Shown here piece after piece: positions 1 to 11,590 of a DNA stretch of 64,000 bases. Each line of letters opens with the position of its first letter. Positions within the stretch are counted from its first letter, which is position 1. This DNA is from Trichomonas vaginalis G3 (taxonomy: Eukaryota > Parabasalia > Trichomonadida > Trichomonadidae), in NCBI RefSeq assembly GCF_026262505.1, contig NC_067205.1:3348001-3412000 (forward strand), in the 5' to 3' direction. Below the pieces are notes generated by a model. The model made no database searches, was not told the origin of the DNA, and was given only the letters and a program-made list of their open reading frames with translations. The position numbers and the translations under genes are program-made.

Positions 1-71
1 AGAAATAGTTCAATTGCCTGTTCCATGAAGAGATCCTTAGAATCAATTTCATAGAACTCTGATTTGAACAT
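1..71 (-). CDS. 5' end of an unidentified gene, cut by the window edge
   Basis: Reading leftwards from an ATG at 71, an open frame of 23 codons (beginning MFKSEFYEIDSKDLFMEQ) runs off the window. The composition looks protein-like, but the piece is too short for family assignment and no TCA-type initiator is visible just upstream. It lies about 100 bases from the A-tract that ends the neighbouring Polinton fragment, so the element would sit upstream of this gene. It could equally be a chance open frame. Confidence 0.3.
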   Translation of the reverse strand, partial: MFKSEFYEIDSKDLFMEQAIELF

Positions 72-200
72 TGTCAGATAATTTTTTTTACTTGTCAAAG
101 ATTAGCAATTTCATTGGATTTTGACTAATCAGACTAATTTCATCAGTTTAAATTTGTTAATATAGACCTGACAAAAAAAAAAAAAAAAAAAAAAGGTAGT

Positions 201-232
201 GGGGCTTCCAGGCACTTCGTGCCCTCTAGCCC
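201..232. repeat. Polinton terminal hairpin
   Basis: Just inside the A-tract and GGTAGT is a two-part hairpin. The outer stem is GGGCT with AGCCC, the inner stem is GGCAC with GTGCC, and the loop is TTC, with small internal loops between the stems. The same architecture occurs at 25739-25771 and 27693-27723 with different stem sequences. A variant copy in the opposite orientation lies at 7968-7997. Confidence 0.7.
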
Positions 233-462
233 TGAAGATGTTTAGTATAACTTTGTCCGGACAAGTAAGGGTCTATCGTCGCTACAGGAAAAGTTACAGG
301 CGTTCCAAGGAAGTATACTTTGAGAAGCCTTTTCTCCATTTTAAAACAAGATAGGACGGTTATTTTACAAAACTGACAACACTTTGACCGAGTAGTTTTT
401 TGTGCTGAACAAATAGTGTCATATAAACATCTGTCAAAAACCGCTTTTTAACTTCACTTAAA

Positions 463-3400
463 ATGCCACGTAAGCTACGTAAGAATATACGTAAGAGGAA
501 GAGAGCATTGAAACATCCAATAGTAAAACTAACACCACAACAACAGTTGCACAACAAATGATGAATGACCCCACTATGTTGCAACAAATGTCAAGCAACC
601 CTATGCTTTTAAACCGAGTTATTGGTGCACAGAGTGGAGGTTTAAGAGCGGCACTTTTAGCGAAAATGGCAGGCTATGGTGGAGCCGCAGACGGAACAGC
701 TTATAACCCTCAAAGTCAAATGAATTTGAGTCACTCAAAAATCAAATAACAGATGTCAAAAAGTCAAACATAGACATACAGAAACAAATAAGTGAAAACG
801 AAAAGAAACTAGAATATGACAGACACACAAAGAAACTCAATGAGTTAAACGTAGAGAAAAAGAAGAAAGAAGAACAACTGAAAGAACTAAGTACAGAGGA
901 ATATGCGAAAAAAGTGTCAGAAAAAGCAGCAGAAGTAGCAAAAATGGAAAACAAGATGTTATAAATTTGAAAAACCATACTACTCAATATAAAGTACTGA
1001 AAGATGAAGAGATAAACAAAAAGCCCTGAAGACATATATGGATAGCGATGAGTATAAAAAAGAAGTTGAAGCAAATGTAAAGGCAGAAAAACTTTTACAG
1101 TTGCAAAACCAAACCGTACAGTATGAAAACTTAGCACAAGAAAGTAAAATAACGACGCAGCCATGCAAAAGCAATGAAAAGCGCAGAATATATAAAAGCT
1201 AATAATGACTGGTTAGATGCCCAAGCCAACGCCAAAGCAGCCCAACTTATAGGGTCAATAAGGACAAAAATACAAGCGGATGAAGACAGTTCATGAAGCT
1301 TTAATGAATGCTGACTTTAAGAACGCCTTCGAAGCTCTTCATAGTAAGGTGAAACTAGTGAACGACTTCTCATCTGGAAAGAAACTGAAGTCTGAAGGTT
1401 TCGACAAAGAGTTAAGAGAAGTAGCACAAAATATGACGAAAATAACAGATGCAGCAACGAGACAGGCAGTTCAAAGTGCCTATGACGCCGTTAGAGCAAC
1501 TGTTGTGGAAAGTCAAGAAAAAGAGTTACAACAGACCAAAACAGACCTAGTAAATGCTTTCTTAAAAACGAAAAGTCAGGTAGGACATTATGCTGCAGAT
1601 GGAACATATGTGCCAGCTGGTGAACTTATATACCACCAAACCTCCAAGAGAAGCACCTGCACCAGGACTACCTAAAACATTTACATCGTACATGGACACA
1701 GACACAGGCATGCACCAAACCAACACAACCAACACAACAACCAACAGTTCAAAACACTGCACCACAACCAACAGTTCAAAACACTGCACCACAACCAACA
1801 GTTCAAAACACTGCACCACAACCAACAGTTCAAAACACTGCACAGCAACAGCCACAAACAGAGCAAGGACATAAAAGAAGTAGAGAACAAGGAAACCAAG
1901 AATTCTTAAAAATGCTTAAGGAAGACTATGGTTACCCAGATACTCTTGACTTTAGTGACAGATATAAAGAAGCTATTAGAAAGTTCAAGGAAGGAAATAC
2001 TGACCCGAACCTATTTAGCTTTATGGTTCAGCACCAAATGCGATATAATTTCAAACCTGGAAAATACAAGCTCGCTAAGGGATATGATTTAATAGCATAT
2101 CATCCAAATGACATGGATGAATTTACTCCGAGATATTTGGTGTCAGAGATAAATGATAATTCAACTATCTTCATGAAACGCGTAAAAAATAGAGACGGAA
2201 CGAAAGAAGAAAGGGTTATGAATGCGGATGACTTAAATAGGGAACTTGTTAAAAACGGTCTCGGAATATATGAAATGCCAGCAGATGAGGTACAAGAAAC
2301 TCCACAGGAAGAAGTTCAGATACAACCAGACATGGAAGAAATAGTTCAGCAACAACAGCTAGAAGAGCCTGAAGGAAACGAACAAGTCCCTCCTTTGGAA
2401 ACTAACTTCACAGAACTAGATGAAGATTTGGAACAGCCGAAAAATCTTGACCCTCAACAAGAGTATGCGGAGAATATGGAATCTTTCCAAAGTCTAAGAA
2501 AAATTCGGCTGACATAGTAGAAGAANNNNNNNNNNNNNNNNNNNNNNNNNGAAGAATATCGAAAAATGTTCGCCGACATACAAAAGACTCCAACATCAGA
2601 TGAAAATATTCAGCATAGAATGGAAGAACTGAAAGAAAGTGTACGCAAATACAACAATCCTTTTTACTTACGACCATATAACGTTCAATCTTTGGCTGAA
2701 CTCGGTGAAAATAAAAGGTTAAATTTCACCAAAACATATAGAAATGAAACATTGTTTAAAGTTCATTCAGAACCTAACCAATATGGAAACAAACCTACTT
2801 TTGTTTCTGCAGACTATGGAACTACAATGAGATGGGGTCATAAAGCTAATCCGGATAGGTGGTTCATAAACTTACAACCTCAATTCCAAGAAGTTGTAGA
2901 CGCAATGGAAGTGAATGGTGAACCAGATATAGCTGGTATTTCAGCGCGGCTTTAATGCCATTGAAAGATATGAAACATGCAGATATTTTGGACCAGTATG
3001 AAATGAACATGGCTGAAGGAAATATAACACCTGACGTTCTAGAACATTTATCTCAAAGAACTACACAGAACCATAGAGATGGTATATTTGGTGAAGAGTT
3101 TAGAAAGAAAGTTAGGGAGATAGAAGGAGAGAACCTATTGTACATGACCTTGCAAACGAAAGTTTACAAAATGTCATAAAAACTTACTTTGCAGACAATG
3201 AACTGAGAAGGGATGAATATTTAAGAAAACTCAAATGGACAGTACCAAATGAAATGTTAGTATTGAAAAACATGTTCCTTGACAAAATAAAACCAACTAC
3301 AGAAATAAATGACGCAAGCTGAAACGTTGGGTAAAAGCTTTCCCATTCACAAAAGATATTATTTGGTAACATGGAAAGAAACCAGAATGGCTACAAAAAC

Positions 3401-3800
3401 ATATATTTGGAAACGAGCTTATTCCATATGGACAAGCTATATTTGAAGAGCTTGACCGGAAACTCAGGAAAGAGTCATGCAAACAATAAGCGAAGACTCA
3501 AATACAAACTATGACAAAATCTTTCTAGGATATAGGTTACCTGAGATGGGCGACCAGAGCCCAAAGGCAAAAAGGACATGGGAAATTTACAACATACTAG
3601 GTGAACATGAGGCAAAGATGCAACAACTTAAGCAGAGGGCAAGTTACCAAAGCGACACCAAAGAAGAAGAGAAGAGTAGAACAAAGTGAAAGTAGTGAAG
3701 AAGTAACTTCATCTAGTGAAAGTAGTGGCAATGAAGGAAAAAGAAGAGTTAAAAACTCAGTCAGGAAGAAAGTAAAGCTTGGTCGCAGTGTTCTATTATG
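463..3800 (+). pseudogene. Polinton coiled-coil core/virion protein, broken copy in left arm
   Basis: This is a copy of the long coiled-coil protein found whole-length at 20712-24032. It keeps the basic N-terminus (MPRKLRKNIRKRK), the lysine/glutamate-rich coiled coil, the PTVQNTA repeat tract and the acidic middle region. The gene is broken in many places and contains a run of unknown bases. A function in the virion is inferred from its place beside the capsid gene. It is treated as a fossil. Confidence 0.75.
2526..2550. other. Assembly gap (25 N)
   Basis: A run of exactly 25 unknown bases lies inside the coiled-coil gene copy. Comparison with the other copies suggests that little or no sequence is missing. 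It marks a contig join, so small indels nearby may be sequencing errors. Confidence 0.95.
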
Positions 3801-3840
3801 ATATATAAATTCAACTATTCTATATTTTTACCCATATGAA

Positions 3841-5240
3841 ATGTACGCCGCTCAGAATATAACGCCAACAGTTTTGGATGCCATGAACGGAAATGTTTCC
3901 GAATGGTATAACGAATGCGACAATGCCATTAGAAGGTCAGAAATAGTTCTGGAACTTACGAATATACAACTGCTGTTTCTTATGGAAACGTAGGTGAGTT
4001 TGGAGAAGGTCTTCAACAACAGTAGATATTGCTTGCGACAGGTTTCACATTATTTCTATTGACAACTCATTCTTATACGTGGAACAAGACATTGAAATAA
4101 AACCTTCTGCCAAGTTGTCTGACAAGAAAGGTTGCAATGGAATTTTCTATGTCGGATACCAATATGCTCCAGAAGTTTTCATGGATATAAGATATATTCT
4201 AACTCTGACTTAGTTCAAACAGTAACATGGGCAAACTATGAATGGTTCGCTTGAGAAACTCAGTACAACCACAAGCTAGAGAACAAACAGACCAGTATGC
4301 AAATATTGAGAAAATAAGAAGACTTGACCCTAACGTTCCAGGAGTTATGTTAACCTTTCTGGTTCAGATGGAACTGCTGCCACTAAAGTAAAACTGAAAC
4401 TTAGAGTTCCTTTGTCATCTTTCCTCATCTTCAGGTTTTTAAGATACTTGCCAAACTGGGCAGGAAAAATTTCTATCGAACTTACTCCAAGCAAAATAAC
4501 TTAGTCATTGCACCAACACAAGACCCATTCACTATTACTGTAGCTGGAACGGTGGAGCCAAGTTCTGTGACTTTTGCAAAGACAAAGTTGACTTAGACTT
4601 TGGTTTCTCAAACTCAACAATGAAGTAAACATTATTTCAATGCTGCTGGAACTGCTTGGGACCCAGTTAAGTTCACATGCGAAAAATTTGAATGCAAGAG
4701 AATAGAAAGCAGACTTGCAGTCTATATGTTGGACCCAGATATTTCAAATGCTTTAGCTGCCAATATATTGCAGTTCCACTTATGTTCCCTATACACCAAA
4801 TATCTGTCAAAGACTTTGCAGGTGAAGTTGGAAACCAAAGTGCTGACCCAGGTGCAAGAACAGATATTGCTTTAACAACTGCAATAAAACATGCAGATAC
4901 TATGTTTGTACTGTTCAGACGAACTATAAATGACTATTCTTGTTTCTACAACCCCGGTATTAATATCATATAAACATAGATGGCAAATATTATCCAAGAG
5001 AAGAATATTCTACAGTTGAGGATATGAGGTCATACAACTTACATTAGATGCTATGAACTTTAACAACAACTTCACAACAACCATTAACCCTGAAATGCAA
5101 AGTTCTATTATGCCATATGTGAAAGTATGGACTCATACAGGAGGTCAAAAAACTCAATATACAAATGGAGACCGTTCAAACTTTTGCTTGGCATTCCATT
5201 TGCTGACTCAGAAGACTTTATGGTGGTATTTCAACTGTTG
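3841..5240 (+). pseudogene. Polinton major capsid protein, truncated broken copy
   Basis: This matches the major capsid gene of the larger element (19073-20679) from its start (MYAAQNITPTVLDAMNG) to about three quarters of its length. There the fragment switches to the inverted arm. It is broken several times. The order, core protein then capsid protein, is the same as in the larger element. Confidence 0.75.
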
Positions 5241-5249
5241 ATCTCTTCT

Positions 5250-7740
5250 TTCATCAGCCATGTTCATTTCAACTGGTCCAAAATATCTGCATGTTTCATA
5301 TCTTTCAATGGCATTAAAGCCGCGCTGAAAATACCAGCTATATCTGGTTCACCATTCACTTCCATTGCGTCTACAACTTCTTGGAATTGGGTTGTAAGTT
5401 TATGAACCACCTATCCGGATTAGCTTTATGACCCCATCTCATTGTAGTTCCATAGTCTGCAGAAACAAAAGTAGGTTTGTTTCCATATTGGTTAGGTTCT
5501 GAATGAACTTTAAACAATGTTTCATTTCTATATGTTTTGGTGAAATTTAACCTTTTATTTTCACCGAGTTCAGCCAAATTGAACGTTATATGGTCGTAAG
5601 TAAAAAGGATGTTTTGTATTTGCGTACATTTCTTTCAGTTCTTCCATTCTATGCTGAATATTTTCATCTGATGTTGGAGTCTTTTGTATGTCGGCGAACA
5701 TTTTTCGATATTCTTCTACTTGTAGCCGAATTTTTCTTAGACTCTTGGAAAGATTCCATATTCCCCCATATCTTGTTGAGGGTCAAGATTTTTCGGCTGT
5801 TCCAAATCTTCATCTAGTTCTGTGAAGTTAGTTTCCAAAGGAGGGACTTGTTCGTTTCCTTCAGGCTCTTCTAGCTGTTGTTGCTGAACTATTTCTTCCA
5901 TGTCTGGTTGTATCTGAACTTCTTCCTGTGGAGTTTCTTGTACCTCATCTGCTGGCATTTCATATATTCCGAGACCGTTTTAAAAAGTTCCCTATTAAGT
6001 CATCCGCATTCATAAACCTTTCTTCTTTCGTTCCGTCTCTATTTTTTACGCGTTTCATGAAGATAGTTGAATTATCATTTATCTCTGACACCAAATATCT
6101 CGAGTAAATTCATCCATGTCATTTGGATGATATGCTATTAAATCATATCCCTTAGCGAGCTTGTATTTTCCAGGTTTAGATTATATCCATTTGGTGCTGA
6201 ACCATAAAGCTAAATAGGTTCGGGTCAGTATTTCCTTCCTTGAACTTTTTAATAGCTTCTTTATATCTGTCACTAAAGTCAAGAGTATCTGGGTAACCAT
6301 AGTCTTCCTTAAGCATTTTTAAGAATTCTTGGTTTTCTTGTTCTCTACTTCTTTTATGTCCTTGCTCTGTTTGTGTTGTTGTGTGCAGTGTTTTGAACTG
6401 TTGGTTGTGGTGCAGTGTTTTGAACTGTTGGTTGTTGTGTGGTTGTGGTGCAGTGTTTTGAATGTTGTGTTGTGTGTTGGTTTTTTGGTGCTATGCCTGT
6501 GTCTGTGTCCATGTGACGATGTAAATGTTTTAGGTAGTCCTGGTGCAGGTGCTTCTCTTGGAGGGTTTGGTGGTATATAAGTTCCACCAGCTGGCACATA
6601 TGTTCCATCTGCAGCATAATGTCCTACCTGACTTTTCGTTTTAAGAAAGCATTTACTAGGTCTGTTTTGGTCTGTTGTAACTCTTTTTCTTGACTTTCCA
6701 CAACAGTTGCTCTAACGGCGTCATAGGCACTTTGAACTGCCTGTCTCGTTGCTGCATCTGTTATTTCGTCATATTTTGTGCTACTTCTCTTAACTCTTTG
6801 TCGAAACCTTCAGACTTCAGTTTCTTTCCAGATGAGAAGTCGTTCACTAGTTTCACCTTACTATGAAGAGCTTCGAAGGCGTTCTTAAAGTCAGCATTCA
6901 TTAAAGCTTCATTTGAACTGTCTTCATCCGCTTGTATTTTTGTCCTTATTGACCCTATAAGTTGGGCTGCTTTGGCGTTGGCTTGGGCATCTAACCAGTC
7001 ATTATTAGCTTTTATATATTCTGCGCTTTTCATTGCCTTTTGCATGGCTGCGTCGTTATTTTTACTTTCTTGTGCTAAGTTTTCATACTGTACGGTTTGG
7101 TTTTGCAACTGTAAAAGTTTTTCTGCCTTTACATTTGCTTCAACTTCTTTTTTATACTCATCGCTATCCATATATGTCTTCAGGGCTTTTTGTTTTATCT
7201 CTTCATCTTTCAGTACTTTATATTGAGTAGTATGGTTTTTCAAATTTATAACATCTTGTTCCATTTTTGCTACTTCTGCTGCTTTTTCTGACACTTTTTT
7301 CGCATATTCCTCTGTACTTAGTTCTTTCAGTTGTTCTTCTTTCTTCTTTTTCTCTACGTTTAACTCATTGAGTTTCTTTGTGTGTCTGTCATATTCTAGT
7401 TTCTTTTCGTTTTCACTTATTTGTTTCTGTATGTCTATGTTTGACTTTTGACATCTGTTATTTGATTTTTGAGTGAACTCAAATTCATTTGACTTTGAGG
7501 GTTATAAGCTGTTCCGTCTGCGCTCCACCATAGCCTGCCATTTTCGCTAAAAGTGCCGCTCTTAACCTCCACTCTGTGCACCAATAACTCGGTTTAAAAG
7601 CATAGGGTTGCTTGACATTTGTTGCAACATAGTGGGGTCATTCATCATTTGTTGTTGCAACTGTTGTTGTGTGTAGTTTTACTATTGGATGTTTCAATGC
7701 TCCTTCCTCTTACGTATATTCTTACGTAGCTTACGTGGCA
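5250..7740 (-). pseudogene. Polinton coiled-coil core protein, inverted copy in right arm
   Basis: This is the N-terminal two thirds of the same coiled-coil protein on the minus strand, forming the right arm of the fold-back fragment. It ends with the same upstream sequence and terminal hairpin as the left arm. It is broken many times. The PTVQNTA repeat tract has fewer clear units here than in the other copies. Confidence 0.75.
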
Positions 7741-8026
7741 TTTTAAGTGAATTAAAAAGCGGTTTTTGACAGATGTTTATATGACACTATTTGTTCAGCC
7801 AAAAAACTACTCGTCAAAGTGTTGTCAGTTTTGTAAAATAACCGTCCTATCTTTTTATAATGGGAAAAAGGCTTCTCAAAGTATACTTCCTTGGAACGCC
7901 TGTAACTTTTCCTGTAGCGACGATAGACCCTTACTTGTCCGGACAAAGTTATACTAAACATCTTCAGGGTAGAGGGCACGAAGTGCCTGGAGGCCCCACT
8001 ACCTTTTTTTTTTTTTTTTTTTTTTT

Positions 8027-8272
8027 ATTAAAAACGATTTACTTCAAACAGGTTTTATTCCTTCAATTAGAATTCGCGAGCCTCGATTGACAGATTATAA
8101 AACAAAATTGAAAAAGAGAAGTTCAATCACGTTTATACCAAGTATTAAATTTTGTTCAGAATCAAGAAGCCAATTGAATCCATTAAGATTTTTATTGGAA
8201 AATGCTGAAGAAAAACTTTCTCAAATAAATGAGAAGATACAAAATTCAATTAGCATATTTAAGATCGTTTGA
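8027..8272 (+). pseudogene. Orphan coding remnant beside the Polinton end
   Basis: From the T-tract to a stop at 8270-8272 there is one open frame of about 80 codons with protein-like content (for example RIREPRLTDYKTKLKKRS and a helical, glutamate/lysine-rich C-terminus). It has no start codon near its beginning, so it looks like the surviving piece of a gene cut by the element. I do not recognise the family. Its partner is not visible to the left of the element. Confidence 0.35.
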
Positions 8273-8632
8273 AATTCAAATGAATTGTTAGATACGTATA
8301 TGTTAGAAATTAATGAATTTTGTTATATTCTCCAGATTATATTTTAGAACATTCGAAGAATTTTTAGAGGATTTCAAGAAAAAGAATAATTTAATAGACT
8401 AAAAATTTATTATTTTTATTTATTGTGAATTTTAAATTGTCACTTTTTAAGTGTTACTCCCTATTGAAGTGTCACTTTTGGGTGTCACTTTCGGAAATTC
8501 TATATACTTCCCCTTCCCGTTATCCAACCGCTAACAAGTTGCCTTTACATTTCTGCCTGAGGAAGTCTTTAACAAGCTCGTTAATTTCAATTAGGTAAAA
8601 CTGCCTCATCTAATGGCTCGATGTTGTCCATT
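8273..8632. other. Intergenic stretch with GTGTCACTTTT iterations
   Basis: No gene is supported. Around 8440-8500 there are three near-copies of a GTGTCACTTTT-type motif. The same motif, inverted, is iterated at 34534-34570 in another repeat, so this may be the end of an old element of that family. Confidence 0.4.
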
Positions 8633-8950
8633 GCTACTGTCAGTAAAAGTACTGCTACTGTCAGAAAAGTACTGCTACTGTCAGAAAAAGTACTGCTAGC
8701 TGGTCAGTAAAAGTACTGCTACTGTCAGTAAAATATGCTACTGTCAGTAATAGTACTGCTACTGTCAGTAAAAAGGAAAATTTGAGGGGTTTTCGACGAT
8801 AAAGTACTGCTACTGTTCAGTAAAAGTATGCTACTGTCAGTAAAAGTACTGCTACTGTCAGAAAAAGTACTGCTACTGTCAGAAAAAGTACTGCTACTGT
8901 CAGTAAAAAAGTTACTGCTACTGTCAGTAGCAGTACTGCTAGTAGCAGAG
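8633..8950. repeat. Minisatellite of about 21 bp, GTACTGCTACTGTCAGTAAAA type
   Basis: About 14-16 imperfect units with a 21-base period, interrupted once near 8775-8805. Since 21 is a multiple of three, both strands read as seven-residue peptide repeats (DSSSTFT on the minus strand). It could be the worn repeat region of a serine-rich protein, but no intact gene contains it. Confidence 0.75.
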
Positions 8951-9300
8951 ATTTTTATCGTTGTGGTCCGACGGTTAAGCCACAAACGAATGTCCCACGT
9001 CCCACCAACCCAGTCATTCCAACAAACGAGGAACCTAAAGACCACAACAGTCTCCTCAGCAACCTCAGTTCCAGCATATACTCTCGAATTTACTCACCAA
9101 TTTCCACCTCAAGGTTACTACCCACCACAAGGCTTCCCGAACTACCTCTCCTCTGCCTATGCCTTACTTCCCCAACCCTTGGATGTTCCAGCAAGCTCCA
9201 CCCACAATTCCAATCTCAGTCCAAATCGAAGAGAGACCAAGAGTTCGAAGAAGGTCTGAACCGTTTACGCCAAGAGTATGCCACAGCTCCAATTGAGAGA
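8951..9300 (+). pseudogene. Decayed proline/glutamine-rich coding remnant
   Basis: Stretches rich in proline, glutamine and aromatic residues (QFPPQGYYPPQGFPNYLS; PYFPNPWMFQQAPP) end in an arginine-rich tail, RPRVRRRSEPF. They look like the end of one protein that is no longer in a single frame. It lies between the minisatellite and the intergenic repeats of the large Polinton and may belong to that element. The family is unknown. Confidence 0.45.
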
Positions 9301-9309
9301 AAGTTGTTC

Positions 9310-10140
9310 CCGGACCAAAAATATAATTTATGTTAACATGTTAGATCTCACCTGTTTTTTCACCTCTTTTTTCACCTCGTGAATTTTCATGAACTTCTTC
9401 GTAAATGTTTTGTCAGACTTCTTCGTAATGAGTGTAAAGGACCCAAAAATATGTTTAGGGTAGAAGGTTAGATCTAACCTGTTTTCTACCCTCATTTCTA
9501 CCCTCTTGAATTTGTCATGAATTTCCTTAAGATAGAAAAAATAAAGTTAGTTTTATTTTTTTATTTTGTATAAAAGACATGATTTCAGGGATTTTTTTGA
9601 CGAAGTGTAAACCTTCACTTCGTCAAAAAATAACAGTTATCTAATGAAAAAGTGTCATTTTTTGTATTTTTTTGTATAAAAGATATGATTTCAGGGATTT
9701 TTTTGACGAAGTGTAAACCTTCACTTCGTCAAAAAATAACAGTTATCTAATGAAAAAGTGTCATTTTTTTCATTTTTTTGTATTTGACGAGAATGTCGGG
9801 TAGATGGTTAGATCTCACCTGTTTTCTCACCTGTTTTCTAACATGGTCTAAAACTCTCGAAAATCATGAAATTTACACCAAAAATATAATTTATGTTAGC
9901 ATGTTAGATCTCACCTGTTTTCTCACCTGTTTTTTCACCTCGTGAATTTTCATGACTTCTTCGTAAATGTTTTGTCAAGACTTCTTCGTAATGAGTGTAA
10001 AGGACCCAAAAATAAAGTTTATGTTAGCATGTTAGATCTCACCTGTTTTTTCACCTCTTTTCTAACCTCTTGAATTTTCATGAATTTTCCCGAAATAAAA
10101 AATAAAGTTAGTTTTATTTTTTTTATTTTTTTATTTTGTA
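9310..10140. repeat. Shuffled intergenic repeat block
   Basis: No gene is supported here. The block holds several copies of a module built around a palindrome centred on AGATCT (GGTTAGATCTAACC or the GAGATCTCACC variant), followed by runs of TTTTCTACCCTC or TTTTCTCACCTC. It also holds copies of the leader ATAAAGTTAGTTTTATTTTT...TTTTGTATAAAAGA that precedes the accessory genes. The same modules recur between every accessory gene and once in the compact Polinton (28250-28310). Confidence 0.8.
9593..9736. repeat. Two TTTTTTGACGAAGTG hairpins, 106 bp apart
   Basis: At 9593-9630 and 9699-9736 perfect 15-bp stems (TTTTTTGACGAAGTG with CACTTCGTCAAAAAA) enclose an 8-base loop (TAAACCTT). Further copies lie at 11192-11229, 11411-11448 and 14055-14092 with loop CAAACCTT. 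They could be transcript-end or processing hairpins, or recombination sites. The sequence alone does not decide. Confidence 0.85.
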
Positions 10141-10148
10141 TAAAAGAT
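10100..10148 (+). promoter_or_regulatory. Shared leader upstream of accessory genes
   Basis: AAATAAAGTTAGTTTTATTT, then T-rich DNA and TTTTGTATAAAAGATATG, directly precedes the start at 10149. Nearly the same leader precedes the genes at 11895 and 12594, and orphan copies lie at 9535-9580 and about 9665-9690. Its repeated position just before starts suggests a promoter module. This is inference. Confidence 0.55.
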
Positions 10149-11087
10149 ATGATTTCAACAATCGGCACAACAACAATTCAAACAACAGCACCAAACTCGT
10201 TAGTCATGAATCCAACATCTATGTTAGTAGAGATGAAAAGCTTCATTCCTTCTTCATATACTTTTGAAACAGAAATCCAGAAGATAAAGCAAGAACTTTT
10301 AACAAGTAATTTAGACTGTACCGCACAGGATGAAACAAATGAACAGTATCTTTATGAAATGCAGGACCTCATCGACCATTTACCCAAACTACCTGAAATC
10401 CAACAACAAAAACTCACTATTCCTGAATTCGACGAAATTGAAGTCAAAGCAACTGACTCAGTAGAAATAAAGAAGTTCATACGAAAGGTAAACTATGAGT
10501 TTCTAGGATTTCATTGCAACCATAAGGTTATGGACAAAGATTGCGACATGGTATATAAGAATGTTTCTGACATATATAAATCTGAAGAATTTAAGACCTA
10601 CGACAACTTTGTTTCGTTAGTTGCTGAATGTGTATGGCAGATAAGAGATAAAGATAGAAGAGGTAAGGTATGGAATGAACAAATAAGACCCGCTATGTTT
10701 GAGATGAAGAGAGCAATTGACGCTTTAGTTGTTTTAGCTGGTTTTATTTCAATGTATAACGCAAAAATGAACCCGCAATGTTCTAAATGTAAAGCAGCAA
10801 TGAGGAGATATAACTACTCCGTCAAAGAGATAGAACGTATGAGAAACGACTATGCAGATTTAAAGAAAGAAGCAGAAAAACCAGCAGAAAATAAAATGGA
10901 CATGTTAGAATTTCTGAACAAAAACTATCCAACAGCAGAAGATTTCCTTCTATCTGACGTCAAGAAGAAATATAAAGAAACTTTCGGCATTGTTAAAACA
11001 TTCGATGTACTAAAAGAAGAAATAGAGGCTACAAAACTGTTTAGAGTCTCACGAATTCATAACGTTTACCATGTAAAACGCTTGTGA
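10149..11087 (+). CDS. Unknown 312-residue accessory protein of the Polinton
   Basis: The frame is open upstream to 10080, but the ATG at 10149 (MISTIGTTTIQTTAPNS) follows the shared leader and is the likely start. The protein is charged and largely helical, with a possible zinc-binding or structural pair (CSKCKAAMRRY, about residue 215) followed by a coiled-coil stretch rich in lysine and glutamate. It has no signal peptide or membrane segment. A partial copy of its 3' end lies at 13770-13950, and its last eight codons are included in a 219-bp tandem repeat downstream. I do not recognise the family. Being next to KilA-N genes suggests an accessory role rather than a virion role. Confidence 0.7.
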   Translation: MISTIGTTTIQTTAPNSLVMNPTSMLVEMKSFIPSSYTFETEIQKIKQELLTSNLDCTAQDETNEQYLYEMQDLIDHLPKLPEIQQQKLTIPEFDEIEVKATDSVEIKKFIRKVNYEFLGFHCNHKVMDKDCDMVYKNVSDIYKSEEFKTYDNFVSLVAECVWQIRDKDRRGKVWNEQIRPAMFEMKRAIDALVVLAGFISMYNAKMNPQCSKCKAAMRRYNYSVKEIERMRNDYADLKKEAEKPAENKMDMLEFLNKNYPTAEDFLLSDVKKKYKETFGIVKTFDVLKEEIEATKLFRVSRIHNVYHVKRL

Positions 11088-11590
11088 AAAAAAGAGGTGA
11101 GAAAACAGGTGAGAAAACAGGTGAGATCTCACCTTCTACCCTAAACATTATTTTTATTGAATTCAGCAACAAAATTCTTGATTTCAGGGATTTTTTTGAC
11201 GAAGTGCAAACCTTCACTTCGTCAAAAAATGGCATATGGCATGTGTCAAACCGTTGAGTTTTCACAAAATTCCAAAAATAACGTTTACCATGTAAAACGC
11301 TTATAAAATAACTGGGGTAGAAAAGAGGTTAGAAAACAGGTTAGATCTAACCTTCTACCCTAAACATTATTTTTATTGAATTCAGCAACAAAATTCTTGA
11401 TTTCAGGGATTTTTTTGACGAAGTGCAAACCTTCACTTCGTCAAAAAATGGCATATGGCATGTGTCAAACCGTTGAGTTTTCACAAAATTCCAAAAATAA
11501 CGTTTACCATGTAAAACGCTTATAAAATAACTGGGGTAGAAAAGAGGTTAGAAAACAGGTTAGATCTAACCTTCTACCCTAAACATTATT
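11063..11590. repeat. 219-bp tandem repeat containing the 3' end of the preceding gene
   Basis: The sequence ACGTTTACCATGTAAAACGC (the last codons of the upstream gene) recurs at 11063, 11281 and 11500, a period of 218-219 bases. Each unit also contains the AGATCT palindrome module and, in the first two, the TTTTTTGACGAAGTG hairpin. The units therefore arose by tandem duplication of a gene end plus its spacer. Confidence 0.8.

Larger units (their letters stand above)
173..8026. mobile_element. Fold-back Polinton (Maverick) fragment, decayed
   Basis: Both ends carry the same Polinton terminus: an A-tract then GGTAGTGGGGC and a terminal hairpin at the left, and the mirror image ending in a T-tract at the right. 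The two arms (about 195-3015 and 5256-8003) are inverted copies of the same end of the larger element at 21500-24240. The left side continues into a truncated major capsid gene before switching abruptly to the inverted arm near 5245. Only structural genes are present; polymerase, integrase and ATPase are absent. It is a broken fossil with at least twenty breaks. Similarity to the larger element is very high, so it is young. It could be a genuine head-to-head rearrangement or a mis-joined draft contig. Confidence 0.8.
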
